Shown here: positions 8,220-19,798 of the stretch, one piece after another
How the letters are laid out: each line of letters starts with the position of its first letter
Numbering within the stretch: position 1 is the stretch's first letter
Notes under the pieces: generated by a model
The model's input: the letters and a program-made list of their open reading frames with translations, nothing else
Database searches by the model: none
Told to the model about the DNA's origin: nothing
Position numbers and translations under genes: made by a program
Assembly (NCBI RefSeq): GCF_900109575.1
Contig: NZ_FOAF01000002.1
Coordinates: forward strand, 868,001-932,000
Reading direction: 5' to 3'
DNA length: 64,000 nt
From: Olivibacter domesticus
Lineage (GTDB): Bacteria; Bacteroidota; Bacteroidia; Sphingobacteriales; Sphingobacteriaceae

Positions 8220-8531
8220 AGTGGTAATGCAGCATTTTCATGTACTGATGATCATTTCTGTCACTTTTACATCAGCAGAAATTCCTCGTTCGTATTGAAC
8301 TGGGACACTTATTGCCTATACACTAAAGCTAAATAAATCATCCATATCTGAAAAGAAATTGCCTTCATCTTTAGAATTTTTCTTTTTGTGCTCCATAAGT
8401 GACTACATAATCGGTATCGATTGCGCTTTTTTTTAAGGAACTACCGTTGGAAATGATCCTTCACCTTATTATAATTGTCGTAATACAAGTCTACCGTAAG
8501 GTTAACCATTAAAAATAAGCTACCTGAAATT
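8220..8531. other. Intergenic region without a recognisable gene
   Basis: This 312-bp A+T-rich gap between the AraC gene and the DUF1593 gene holds no open frame with protein-like composition, no strong hairpin and no clear promoter consensus. Confidence 0.5.
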
Positions 8532-9830
8532 ATGAAAAAGTCCTTATTAATCTACTTCATACTAATTGTGCCGTATACACTCACAGCGCAGCAGCCAACA
8601 CCCATCAAACCTCGCATCCTAATAAGCACAGACATTGGAGGTACTGATCCGGATGACAACCAATCAATGGCCCATTTTCTTATGTATAGCCACCTGTTCG
8701 AAAATGAGGGTCTTGTATCTTCGCCCTCTTATGGACATGGTACAAAGCAGCATATACTGGATATGATCGATTTGTATGAAAAAGATTTGCCACAACTCAA
8801 ACAGCATCAGCAAGGATACCCTTCACCCGATGCATTACGAGCTATATGTAAACAGGGCAGACATGGTGCCGCACCATTCGTAGGATATACCAGCTCAACG
8901 GAAGGTTCGGACTGGATCATCCGATGTGCTAAAAAGAAAGCTAAACAACCTCTATGGGTATTGGTATGGGGTGGTCTGGACGATCTAGCGCAGGCATTGC
9001 ATGATGCTCCGGAGATTCAAAACAAGATAAAGGTCTATTGGATCGGTGGCCCGAATAAGAAATGGAGTGCCAATAGCTATGCTTATATTGTCAAAAACTT
9101 TCCCAATCTTTGGTTTATTGAATCCAATGGATCTTATAATGGATTCTTTTCAGATAATAAGGCACCCGACAGCTTGAAAAACGCTAATTATTATAATTGT
9201 TACATTCAGGAGGCTGGCTATCTGGGTAAAGATTTTAAAAATTACTATAAAGGCGTTATTAAAATGGGCGACACCCCTTCATTACTCTATATGATGGATG
9301 GTGATCCGAACGATCCGCTTAAGGAGAGCTGGGGAGGAAGTTTTGAAAAGTTTGATCGCAGTCCACGAATCATCTATAACCGTAATACTACGCTGACGGA
9401 CACGGTAACGGTGTATTCGGTAGTAGAACTCCATTTCAAAGGACCTGAAATCAATATCCACCCAGACTCGGCCTGTTTCACTATGACTGTTCAAGCGGGT
9501 ATTGGAGAGCAAAAGTGGGACGGCTTTTATTTGGGTAAGAGCAACTATGCGATAAAATACTGTCCAAAACAGACGGAAACATTATCGTATACGATTACGT
9601 CAGAGATCCCCGGTTTCGAAGAACAGCACGGGCAGTTAGTAGTAGATAATGTCTGGCCTGGAAAATCGAGACCCTACGACTATCAGTTGGGAGAAAATTG
9701 GTTTACCGACAAGCAGGATACTGAACTTTTTGACGATACACAACAGGGAGGTAAAACAGTGCTAAAATGGCGAAACGATGTGCTGTTAGATTGGGGAAAA
9801 CGATGGCGATGGTTACAAGCTGAAAATTGA
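8532..9830 (+). CDS. Secreted DUF1593 / nucleoside-hydrolase-like protein
   Basis: 432 residues with a signal peptide (about residues 1-20, ending LTAQ). The catalytic-type domain opens with RILISTDIGGTDPDDNQS, the Asp-rich metal-binding loop of the inosine-uridine nucleoside hydrolase fold. The core follows with PLWVLVWGGLDDLAQAL and YWIGGPNKKWSANSYAYI. The C-terminal third (from about residue 290) is a beta-sandwich like the DUF1593 C-terminal module seen in Sde182-type proteins linked to polysaccharide degradation. It probably hydrolyses a glycosidic bond in the periplasm or outside the cell; the substrate is undefined. Confidence 0.85.
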   Translation: MKKSLLIYFILIVPYTLTAQQPTPIKPRILISTDIGGTDPDDNQSMAHFLMYSHLFENEGLVSSPSYGHGTKQHILDMIDLYEKDLPQLKQHQQGYPSPDALRAICKQGRHGAAPFVGYTSSTEGSDWIIRCAKKKAKQPLWVLVWGGLDDLAQALHDAPEIQNKIKVYWIGGPNKKWSANSYAYIVKNFPNLWFIESNGSYNGFFSDNKAPDSLKNANYYNCYIQEAGYLGKDFKNYYKGVIKMGDTPSLLYMMDGDPNDPLKESWGGSFEKFDRSPRIIYNRNTTLTDTVTVYSVVELHFKGPEINIHPDSACFTMTVQAGIGEQKWDGFYLGKSNYAIKYCPKQTETLSYTITSEIPGFEEQHGQLVVDNVWPGKSRPYDYQLGENWFTDKQDTELFDDTQQGGKTVLKWRNDVLLDWGKRWRWLQAEN

Positions 9831-9880
9831 TCTTCGAAATCTCCATGCGGAACATAGAAATGTATTAATCCTTATTTGAT

Positions 9881-9912
9881 TTTGGTAAATAAAAGGTAAA
9901 TTGTTTATCTTG
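9881..9912 (+). promoter_or_regulatory. Possible katG promoter (-33 TTTG, -7 TATCTTG)
   Basis: TTTG at 9881-9884 and TATCTTG at 9906-9912 are separated by 21 bases, close to the Bacteroidota sigma-A pattern, with one T missing from the -7 box. The start codon is 69 bases further on. No OxyR site was identified. Confidence 0.3.
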
Positions 9913-9962
9913 GTACTCACGACTTGTTATGCTTGTGATTAAACCCTTAGAAATTACGTTGA

Positions 9963-12254
<2,292 letters not shown>

Positions 12255-12281
12255 CCACCAATTTTAACTATAGTTATTCGA

Positions 12282-12305
12282 AAGGCGTTGGGAAACCAAC
12301 GCCTT
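12282..12305 (+). terminator. Hairpin between katG and the VOC gene
   Basis: A perfect 10-bp stem AAGGCGTTGG/CCAACGCCTT is closed by a GAAA tetraloop, starting 28 bases after the katG stop. No U-tract follows, so it may terminate weakly, protect the katG 3' end or separate expression from the VOC gene whose ATG is 14 bases downstream. Confidence 0.6.
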
Positions 12306-12318
12306 AAAACATAACATC

Positions 12319-12681
12319 ATGCTGACAACTATAAACCCTAAATTACCCATGCGTGACAAGGCTGTTACGATGGATTATTATATAGGTAAGCTGGGATTTC
12401 AAGCATACGGAAGTGCAGATTATGATGGCTACCTGATGGTACAGAAGGACGATATCCAGATTCACTTTTTTGAATTTAAAGAACTTGATCCTAAAGAAAA
12501 CTACGGACAAGTGTACATTCGCACAACTGAGATTGAAACACTTTACCAATGGCTATTAGACAATAAAATAGCCATACACCCCAATGGCCTCCTCGAATTA
12601 AAACCGTGGGGACAGCGCGAGTTTTCCCTGCTCGATCCAGATAATAACCTGCTTACGTTTGGGCAGGGTTCTATAATTTGA
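12319..12681 (+). CDS. VOC-family (bleomycin-resistance/glyoxalase-like) protein
   Basis: 120 residues forming two beta-alpha-beta-beta-beta units of the vicinal-oxygen-chelate fold. The first unit reads NPKLPMRDKAVTMDYYIGKLGFQ, and the second ends in REFSLLDPDNNLLTFGQ. The pattern and size match bleomycin-binding-type proteins, which sequester the drug as dimers, but many small VOC proteins have other ligands. Its start lies just after the katG hairpin, so it may be partly co-transcribed with katG, which would fit a role in oxidative or glycopeptide-DNA damage stress. That link is inference. Confidence 0.8.
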   Translation: MLTTINPKLPMRDKAVTMDYYIGKLGFQAYGSADYDGYLMVQKDDIQIHFFEFKELDPKENYGQVYIRTTEIETLYQWLLDNKIAIHPNGLLELKPWGQREFSLLDPDNNLLTFGQGSII

Positions 12682-12803
12682 AACTTTTCCATGCTCCGGT
12701 GCTCCAAAGAGGCCATGTTACGCAAATAACTTTACTGCTATTTGTGCTCTTTTTGATCTGCAATTCAAAACCGTACAGTCCTATGTTCGTTATCGTTACA
12801 TTA

Positions 12804-12842
12804 ATTAGCATAAATAAAATGCATTTGACTCTATATTAGCAT
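12804..12842. repeat. Direct repeat ATTAGCAT, 31-bp spacing
   Basis: ATTAGCAT occurs at 12804-12811 and 12835-12842, 31 bp apart (about three helical turns), just before the AraC-FtsX fusion gene. AraC-type domains often bind direct repeats on one face of the helix. Two copies of an 8-mer this close could also be chance. Confidence 0.25.
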
Positions 12843-12847
12843 GTTAA

Positions 12848-15800
12848 TTGTTTGGAACAGAGATTGAAGTAGAGAAAAACTTGAACGCATATATATTTCA
12901 TATCACCCCCTACGACCTGATCTTCCTAGGAGTCATATTCATCGGTCTTTCTTTTGCGCTGCAGTTGGGGTTTGCCAAAAGAATTAACCGGGCTGCAAAC
13001 CGCTTTTTGAGTTTAGCCCTGGTTACGATGGTGTTGTGTCTGCTTTGGGTGTTAGGCAAGAACATCGGTCTTGCGTCCTATTTTTCTCATTGGAGCTGGC
13101 TGCCGCTGCAATTCTCGCTGGCATTGGGTCCGCTGATCTTTTTTTATGTCCGCAAAATAACCCAGCCGAACAGTCCATTTCGCTTTAAAGATCTTCTGCA
13201 TTTCGGACCGTTATTGCTCGAACAAGGCGTTTTGGTACTGGAAATACGGGAGAGTATCCGGACCGGCGGCGCCACCTATCATACGCTGACCTTTCACCAG
13301 CTGAATCCTATATTACAATTGCTGGCGTTTATTTCGGTCTGCACCTACCTGTATATCTCTCATCGGCTGGTAGAATGCTTTTACCGAGGCCTAAAATTCA
13401 ACAGGGGCGATCGACATCGGTACGCATTGCGGTGGCTGCATCATTTACTTTTAGGTTTCAGTTTGTTATGGCTGTTGTGGATACCCCTCACCGCTGTCGA
13501 CTATTTTTATTATCATTACCAGTTAGGCATCCAAGCTTATTATTTTCTGTACCTTCTTTTAGTGGCAATGGCCATCTGGATGGCAGTCATAGCCCTCTTA
13601 AAACCGGAAACTGGCGTACAAACAGATGCACCTTCCTTTTTAAAAGCACCGCTGCCAGCTGAGTTGAAGCACAAAGGCCTTTGGCTGAAAAAAGTTATTA
13701 AAACCAATTGCTATTACAAAGATCCCGAGCTCAGTTTAAGTTCGCTGGCCGAAAAGCTTGAGTTGACTACCCACGAATTATCCCGGATCATCAACACCGT
13801 GCTCAAAAAGAGCTTCAATGATTTCATCAATCAATATCGCGTTGCGGATGTCGTTCAGAAAATGCAGGACCCCGCTTATGACCACCTCACCCTGCTGGGC
13901 ATCGCGTATGAATCAGGATTCAATTCTAAAACTACTTTTAACCGCACCTTTAAACAAATGACCGGAAAAAGCCCGGTAACCTATAAAAACGATCTTAAAA
14001 AAAAGGGCCCATCTTATAATTTGGAACGCCATAGCCAGTTTGCAGCAGTAATTTCGAACCATGAAACCACCACAAAGTGGTCTCGGGAGAAATCAAACCG
14101 CAATCTTATGTTCAAGAATTATTTTAAAATAGCCCGACGCAATCTACTACGCAATAAAAGCTATGCTGCCATGAATGTTGCTGGCTTGGCAGTTGGTATT
14201 GCCGTTTGTATGATGATCTTTATCATTATACAATTCCAGACTAGCTTCGATGATTTTCACGCAAAGAAAGATCGTATCTATCGTGTATTAAGCGAATATC
14301 ATCACGCAGATGCAACAGACATTTCTTATGGAAAAGGCATTCCTTTTCCAATGCCCCCCGGTTTGAAAACAGCTTTTCCTCAATTAGAACAAGTAGCCCC
14401 AGTCTATGCAAGCCATGACGATCAGTTACAAATACTTGATGCTAATGGAAGCCCGGTAAAGAATTTTAAAGAGCAGAACGGTGTATTTTATACCGGGCCA
14501 TCATTCTTTAAGATATTTAATTTTCCACTGCTCGCAGGGTCGTATGCTTCATTAAAAGACCCTAACAATGTATTGCTCACAAAAGAGATTGCAGCGAAAT
14601 ATTTCGGCGACTGGAAAACAGCCATCGGGAAAACCCTAAAAATAACAGGATCCTACCGCATCGGTGCAGGCTTGTTTCAGTCCCCACCAGTCGCCCTGAA
14701 AGTTTCAGGCATTCTCGCGAACATACCGGCCAATACAGATTTTCAGCTGAAACTCGTAATCGCCTTCGGAACCGATTTTACAGGAGACAAAAAATACGGA
14801 TTACAAATCCCAAATTGGAACGCAACAGCACCAGAGTTTGGCTGCTACGTTTTGTTGCCGCCCAATATTTCTGCTGATTATTTTAATCAACAGCTAAGCG
14901 CATACTCGCGAAAAGCGCTGCCCCCAGACAATAAAGATAGCCATATTATACAATCGTTAAGTGCCGTGCATTATGACACACAAACAGGTAATTACAGTAA
15001 CAAAACCATCAGCCGAGAGCTGATCAATGTATTGTGGCTAATTGCGGCCTTCATTCTGTTAATTGCCTGCGTTAACTTTATCAACCTTTCCACTGCACAG
15101 GCCGTTAATCGTGCAAAGGAAGTTGGCGTAAGAAAAGTTTTGGGAAGCAGCAAACCACAATTGCAAATCCAATTCATTGTTGAAACCTTCTTGATCGTTG
15201 CCTGTGCTGTCGTGCTTGCAACCGTTATTAGCATTCTCGCCTTATCATCCATCAATCAACTTTTAGAACTTTCCCTTTCATTCAATATATTCAAGAATCC
15301 TGCAATTGTTCTATTTCTGTTGATAGTAACAATTCTCGTAACCGCACTTGCCGGTTTTTATCCTTCGCTCATTTTATCAGGTTTCAATCCTATTCATGCG
15401 CTTAAGAGTAAACTCACCATCAATACCACAAAGGGGATTTCACTAAGGAGAGCCCTTGTCGTGTTTCAATTCATCATTGCACAGGCGCTAATCATCGGCA
15501 CACTCGTCATCGTCAAGCAAATGAACTATTTTATGAGTCGACCCCTAGGCTTCGATAAAGAAGCCCTAGTCACGGTTCCCTTCCGCCCGGACAGTGCAGT
15601 GCAGCGGGATTATTTAAGGCAGCAGTTATTGTCGGTAAATGGCGTGCAGGCAGCAAGCTTCAGCTCTAGCGCACCAGTTGAAAACGATAATGATCTATGG
15701 ACCGCATTAAAATATGACCATGCCATAAAAGAAGCAGACTTTCAAGCGATTGCCAAATTCGCCGACAACGAATATGTACCGACTTATAAATTACAACTGG

Positions 15801-16564
15801 TAGCCGGAAGAAATTTGCAAGCCTCCAATATGACAAGAGAATTTTTGGTGAATGAATCGCTGGTAAAAAGTTTGGGATTAAAAAATCCGGAAGATATATT
15901 GGGCAAAGAGATAAGCATGTTTGATGATCTAATAAAATGTCCTGTTGTGGGTGTATTGAAAGATTTTAATGATCGGTCTTTTCATCATACGCTTGCACCA
16001 TTGCTTATTACCACAAATGGCACCATGTATCGCCAGGCTGGAATAAAACTTGCGACTACAAATATTTCTTCCACCATGTCAGCTATTAAAAAAACATGGG
16101 AGCAAACATTTCCCGATTATGTTTACGAGTACAAGTTTCTTGATGATAAAATTGAAAGTTTTTACAAACAGGAAAATCAGTTAGCCGTTTTGTATAAAAT
16201 TTTTTCGGCCATCGCGATATTCCTGAGCTGTTTGGGGTTATATGGTTTAGCCTCTTTCATGGCTGTACAGCGAATCAAAGAAGTGGGTATTCGTAAAGTA
16301 TTGGGCGCTAGCACAGGCAATATCGTTTATTTGTTTTCAAAAGAATTTATCATACTCATTGCCATTTCTTTTGCGATTGCCACACCCATTACATGGTATT
16401 ATATGCACACATGGTTGCAGGATTACGCCTATCGCATCAGCATCAGTTGGTGGTTGTTTGTTGCTGGAGGGCTTGTTGCCATAATTATTGCACTTGCAAC
16501 AATTAGTTTCCAGGCAATAAAAGCAGCATTGGCAAACCCAGTGAAGAGCCTCCGGAGTGAATAA
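12848..16564 (+). CDS. Fusion of a membrane AraC-type regulator with a MacB/FtsX-type ABC permease
   Basis: 1238 residues. Residues 1-260 contain about seven membrane segments, residues about 290-385 an AraC double helix-turn-helix (LSLSSLAEKLELTTHELSRI, then LLGIAYESGFNSKTTFNRTF), and from 421 a complete two-repeat FtsX permease. The permease opens with MFKNYFKIARRNLLRNKSY, the usual N-terminus of free-standing permeases, and has twin coupling motifs AKEVGVRKVLG and IKEVGIRKVLG. No frameshift is present between the parts. An in-frame ATG at 14108 could give the permease alone. The start is TTG, at 12848 or better 12881 (giving the N-terminus MNAYIFHITPYD); an in-frame stop precedes 12848. 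No ATPase gene is adjacent. Such fusions recur in Sphingobacteriaceae; the substrate is unknown. Confidence 0.88.
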   Translation: MFGTEIEVEKNLNAYIFHITPYDLIFLGVIFIGLSFALQLGFAKRINRAANRFLSLALVTMVLCLLWVLGKNIGLASYFSHWSWLPLQFSLALGPLIFFYVRKITQPNSPFRFKDLLHFGPLLLEQGVLVLEIRESIRTGGATYHTLTFHQLNPILQLLAFISVCTYLYISHRLVECFYRGLKFNRGDRHRYALRWLHHLLLGFSLLWLLWIPLTAVDYFYYHYQLGIQAYYFLYLLLVAMAIWMAVIALLKPETGVQTDAPSFLKAPLPAELKHKGLWLKKVIKTNCYYKDPELSLSSLAEKLELTTHELSRIINTVLKKSFNDFINQYRVADVVQKMQDPAYDHLTLLGIAYESGFNSKTTFNRTFKQMTGKSPVTYKNDLKKKGPSYNLERHSQFAAVISNHETTTKWSREKSNRNLMFKNYFKIARRNLLRNKSYAAMNVAGLAVGIAVCMMIFIIIQFQTSFDDFHAKKDRIYRVLSEYHHADATDISYGKGIPFPMPPGLKTAFPQLEQVAPVYASHDDQLQILDANGSPVKNFKEQNGVFYTGPSFFKIFNFPLLAGSYASLKDPNNVLLTKEIAAKYFGDWKTAIGKTLKITGSYRIGAGLFQSPPVALKVSGILANIPANTDFQLKLVIAFGTDFTGDKKYGLQIPNWNATAPEFGCYVLLPPNISADYFNQQLSAYSRKALPPDNKDSHIIQSLSAVHYDTQTGNYSNKTISRELINVLWLIAAFILLIACVNFINLSTAQAVNRAKEVGVRKVLGSSKPQLQIQFIVETFLIVACAVVLATVISILALSSINQLLELSLSFNIFKNPAIVLFLLIVTILVTALAGFYPSLILSGFNPIHALKSKLTINTTKGISLRRALVVFQFIIAQALIIGTLVIVKQMNYFMSRPLGFDKEALVTVPFRPDSAVQRDYLRQQLLSVNGVQAASFSSSAPVENDNDLWTALKYDHAIKEADFQAIAKFADNEYVPTYKLQLVAGRNLQASNMTREFLVNESLVKSLGLKNPEDILGKEISMFDDLIKCPVVGVLKDFNDRSFHHTLAPLLITTNGTMYRQAGIKLATTNISSTMSAIKKTWEQTFPDYVYEYKFLDDKIESFYKQENQLAVLYKIFSAIAIFLSCLGLYGLASFMAVQRIKEVGIRKVLGASTGNIVYLFSKEFIILIAISFAIATPITWYYMHTWLQDYAYRISISWWLFVAGGLVAIIIALATISFQAIKAALANPVKSLRSE

Positions 16565-16680
16565 CTTTGCCGGAACATTAATATTAAATTTGAGACTTAG
16601 TTAAAACGTAATAGATCTTTTTCGGGTTAAAATATAGGATGGATTATCTCAAAACGGGTATCATAGGAAATTAACAAAGG

Positions 16681-16707
16681 TTAGTCCGGATAACGTATCC
16701 GGACTAA
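16681..16707. terminator. Bidirectional terminator-like hairpin between convergent genes
   Basis: Perfect 12-bp arms TTAGTCCGGATA/TATCCGGACTAA with a 3-base ACG loop lie between the permease fusion (ending 16564, plus) and the DoxX gene (ending 16760, minus). The site suits a shared terminator; the T-run is poor on both sides. Confidence 0.6.
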
Positions 16708-16759
16708 AATAATGACAGATTTAAAATCTTCGAAGTTAATAAAAACAAAAAAAATTTAA

Positions 16760-17131
16760 TTAACTTATGAGTACACGATATTTTTTCCAGTTATCAAAAA
16801 TCACCCAAAGGTTGATTAGAAACATTACACCCGCAATACTTAAACCAGACGGCATATAGATAGCATTATGTAAAATCACACCTACCATGATGGGTAAAAT
16901 GACGATGGCTCCTAGTGCCCTGGTTTTGGGTAGAATAAATAACAGACCGCCTATAATTTCAATGGCAGCTACGAGGGGCATCATCCATTTAATCTGCATC
17001 ATAGCTTCTGCCACTTTTAATATTTCGCCTTCCAGTGGAGGGACCGGCATGTAGTGAAGAAATTTATCTAAACCAGCATTGATAAACATTAAGCCAAATA
17101 ATACACAGAGGATTGTTTTTACAATTTTCAT
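16760..17131 (-). CDS. DoxX-family membrane protein
   Basis: 123 residues with four predicted membrane helices (IVKTILCVLFGLMFINAGLDKF; WMMPLVAAIEIIGGLLFILP; AIVILPIMVGVILHNAIY; AGVMFLINLWVIFDNW). This is the short DoxX fold found throughout Bacteroidota. The family is related to subunits of terminal quinol oxidase or thiosulfate:quinone oxidoreductase and to redox-stress membrane complexes, but most short members are uncharacterised. It stands alone, with 230 bp to the MaoC gene, and is convergent with the permease fusion. Confidence 0.82.
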   Translation of the reverse strand: MKIVKTILCVLFGLMFINAGLDKFLHYMPVPPLEGEILKVAEAMMQIKWMMPLVAAIEIIGGLLFILPKTRALGAIVILPIMVGVILHNAIYMPSGLSIAGVMFLINLWVIFDNWKKYRVLIS

Positions 17132-17361
17132 ATTTTATTAATTTATAATTGTTAATGGTTCTTGTTTAATTAGTAAGTCGCAAAGTTAAATTTCACGAAT
17201 CACAACCCTTTAGGTTTTATGCCTTTAGGCTTTAACAAAAGTAGTAAATTAATCACTGTAAAAAGACAGGTATTACGGCAAAGGAAGGGGGGCACTCCGA
17301 CAAAAAATCCATCATCTTTCAGATTGTTTTTAAGGCGGAAGTGCGGTATTTATTTAGCGCA

Positions 17362-17820
17362 TTATATAAAATGATATAAGAATACTACATCACCCGTGTA
17401 AGCTGGTTTTGGTTGATCTTTAATAATCAGCGTCGCTTCAATCACCACTTTGGTAACTCCTCTCAAATTTGCGATTGAATTAAGCTTAGCTTTCAGTTGA
17501 ACTTCACTATCGACCAGCACTGCTTGACCAAATTTAAAACGCTCTATACCATAGTTGATCTCCATTTTAATGTTGCGAATATCTGCAATCTGCTTCCACA
17601 AATAAGGGATTAATGATAAGGTCAGGTATCCATGCGCAATAGTTGCTTTAAATGGCCCTTCACTTTTGGCTCTTTCGCTGTCTACATGTATCCATTGATG
17701 GTCTAGTGTAGCATCAGCGAATTTATTAATTTGTTCTTGATCTATTTTATGCCAATTGGAAACTCCTAACTCTTTACCTACGTGCAATTTATATTCTTCG
17801 AAATTGTTGATTATTAACAT
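17362..17820 (-). CDS. MaoC-like (R)-specific enoyl-CoA hydratase
   Basis: 152 residues in a single hot-dog fold. The hydratase motif is FADATLDHQWIHVD, whose Asp and His (D-x4-H) are the catalytic dyad of (R)-specific enoyl-CoA hydratases. It is followed by IAHGYLTLSLIP, the helix that shapes the acyl tunnel. The length matches single-domain bacterial MaoC proteins. These hydrate trans-2-enoyl-CoA to (R)-3-hydroxyacyl-CoA, feeding fatty-acid or polyester metabolism. No acyl-CoA genes are adjacent, so the exact pathway is open. There are 280 bp without a recognised gene upstream. Confidence 0.88.
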   Translation of the reverse strand: MLIINNFEEYKLHVGKELGVSNWHKIDQEQINKFADATLDHQWIHVDSERAKSEGPFKATIAHGYLTLSLIPYLWKQIADIRNIKMEINYGIERFKFGQAVLVDSEVQLKAKLNSIANLRGVTKVVIEATLIIKDQPKPAYTGDVVFLYHFI

Positions 17821-18100
17821 ATATTCTATTTTTTGGTTAAAAATGTTTTAACGCCTCCCTCAGCGATAAAAATGTATATTCCACACGACCATAAAAGTCC
17901 CTTACCGAAATTAGGTACCGCCTTGCGGGTATAAAAGTATTCAAAAAATATTCAAAAGAGAATTCATGCGAAATTTCCGCCCACAAATCGGACTTTAAAA
18001 TTTTTAAATGGTAAAGGGAGCTATAACTAGGTACAGTTCCCGATGAGTCGTATCTTTTGTGCGTAAAATATACAGCTAGATGATCTGGAATTCTCAGCGA

Positions 18101-19456
18101 CTATGTTTTAATACGTTTTTCCCAATGCACTTTGGAAGAAGTGTACATCAGCAAGGCTATCGTAATAAATAGTCCAACGCTACCTACCAAAAGTGCGAGC
18201 TCCTGTAGCTGAATAATAACATATATAAAGAGATAAAAAACAGCTAATATTCCGGCCAGCAGCGCAGCGGTTCCTTTATTTTTAAGAATGGAAAAAATGA
18301 AGATACCCACCAATATGATAGTTGCAGCGGAAGCAATAAGGTAAGCCCAATTGAAGCCTACTTGCTCACTAAACGACAGCAATAGGCTGTAATAGACCAC
18401 CATGGCACCACCAATTAACACATATTGTATAATGTTGACATGTCGCTTGGTTATCAATTCGGTAAATAACAATGAAACAAAGGTAAGCATGACGATGAGC
18501 ATCGCATATTTTGCAGAGCGCATGGTTTTCTGATACTGATCCACCGACAAAAGAAAGCTACTTCCACAGTAGTAAGCAGAAGCGCTGTTTCTGATCTTTG
18601 TGCCATCCGCGCCAAGCCATTGCTGCGGATATGGCCGGTTGAAATGAGGAACGTTCCAGACCGCCTGAAATGTGGAATCATCAATTGCACGCTTTTCAGG
18701 GAGATAAGCTCCAGCAAAACTTGGATTGGCCCATTTCCCTGCGATAGCGATGTGGGTATTTTTACCCAAAGGCATAAAGTATAGGCCTTCACTACCTCGT
18801 AAATTTAGTGCAAAGCTGAATGTTTTCCTAGTGCTTTGATTCTCGCTTAGATCGATATTAGTACTTAAACTGTTTTCGAAAACATTGAGTCCCGAAAAAT
18901 CAGATTCCATTTCCTGGGTGACGCCAGACAAGTTTAAGGTAGGAATTTTTTGCAGTCCCTTAACATCACTAACACCAACGATAAGCTGTGCTTTCTCCCA
19001 CTGCAAAAAGTGAGGATCAACTCCTACTTTCTTAAGGTCGAGCGCCGCAAAGGCACCTTTTACGTTAATAGTAGCATGATATACAACAGCGTCAAATATT
19101 CCACGATGTAATACTTTAGGCTCGGTATTGGCCTCTACATGCAACTCATCGGGTAATAAAAACACCTGCTGGATAACTTCCTTTGTGCTAACGTTGCCCT
19201 TTGAATCCCGATCTTCCATCCACGTTTTATAAGGAATTACCAGAACCGGCCCTCCGATATACTGATTTCCTGCCCAACTGTTGGCAACTTCTTTTTTCAC
19301 CTCCTCCTGCCTACCCTGCCGCTCGTGAATCAGATCAGTTACCAATGAGGACGGGATGAGCAATAATAAGCTTAAAAACGCTACCGTGATCAGTTTAGCA
19401 CCAATAGAATACCTGACCCAGTCAATTAAACTACTTTTTTCTTGTTGATTTTCCAT
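18101..19456 (-). CDS. creD: Inner-membrane protein CreD
   Basis: 451 residues. An N-terminal membrane helix (KLITVAFLSLLLLIPSSLVTDLIHERQGRQEEV) leads into a periplasmic domain of about 270 residues (including AFALNLRGSEGLYFMPLG). A C-terminal block of five or six membrane helices starts at SAKYAMLIVMLTFVSLLFTE. This is the whole CreD family layout. CreD belongs to the CreBC regulon in enterobacteria, where it affects envelope integrity. In Bacteroidota it is paired with small winged-helix regulators, as here. It is the last gene of a three-gene unit, 51 bp after the regulator, and a palindromic operator copy sits in that gap. Confidence 0.93.
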   Translation of the reverse strand: MENQQEKSSLIDWVRYSIGAKLITVAFLSLLLLIPSSLVTDLIHERQGRQEEVKKEVANSWAGNQYIGGPVLVIPYKTWMEDRDSKGNVSTKEVIQQVFLLPDELHVEANTEPKVLHRGIFDAVVYHATINVKGAFAALDLKKVGVDPHFLQWEKAQLIVGVSDVKGLQKIPTLNLSGVTQEMESDFSGLNVFENSLSTNIDLSENQSTRKTFSFALNLRGSEGLYFMPLGKNTHIAIAGKWANPSFAGAYLPEKRAIDDSTFQAVWNVPHFNRPYPQQWLGADGTKIRNSASAYYCGSSFLLSVDQYQKTMRSAKYAMLIVMLTFVSLLFTELITKRHVNIIQYVLIGGAMVVYYSLLLSFSEQVGFNWAYLIASAATIILVGIFIFSILKNKGTAALLAGILAVFYLFIYVIIQLQELALLVGSVGLFITIALLMYTSSKVHWEKRIKT

Positions 19457-19471
19457 ATTGATATTTAAAAA

Positions 19472-19492
19472 GTACTTTGCATTTCAAAGTAC
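19472..19492 (-). promoter_or_regulatory. Operator copy 1 upstream of creD
   Basis: GTACTTTG and CAAAGTAC form perfect 8-base arms around a 5-base spacer in the gap between the winged-helix regulator gene and creD. On the coding strand it is followed by TTTTTAAATATCAATATG. The same element recurs before the first gene of the operon (20430-20450), which strongly suggests the binding site of the operon's own regulator. Confidence 0.6.
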
Positions 19493-19507
19493 AGGTATAA
19501 AAAAAAA

Positions 19508-19798
19508 TTACTTTTGTTGTTTTATCAATTTTTCAAGCGACTTAAGATGTCTTTTAAAAGCTTCTATTCCATCCTCAGTCGCTACGTAACGGGTATTCGG
19601 CTTACGCCCTACAAAACTTTTGTTTACAGCTATATAAGCTTCTTTCTCCAATGCTTTAAGATGGGAAGCTAAGTTACCGTCTGTTACTTCCAATAGCTCT
19701 TTTAGTGAGCTGAAATCATAACTTTCATTGGCTGCCAGTACACTCATGATCTGCAAGCGAATCCGGCTTTCAAAGGCTTTGTCGAACTGTTCTAACAC
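19508..19798 (-). CDS. Winged-helix transcriptional regulator (ArsR/MarR-like, CreD-linked)
   Basis: 96 residues forming one winged helix: DKAFESRIRLQIMSVLAANESYDFSSLKELLEVTDGNLASHLKALEKEAYIAVNKSFVGRKPNTRYVATEDG. This is the compact HTH type found next to creD in many Bacteroidota. There is no ligand domain and no cysteine cluster, so any signal probably acts through protein contact. The start codon is GTG and its G is shared with the TAG stop of the upstream gene (TAGTG), so the two are translationally coupled. It is the likely reader of the two GTACTTTG palindromes at 19472 and 20430. Confidence 0.9.
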   Translation of the reverse strand: MLEQFDKAFESRIRLQIMSVLAANESYDFSSLKELLEVTDGNLASHLKALEKEAYIAVNKSFVGRKPNTRYVATEDGIEAFKRHLKSLEKLIKQQK

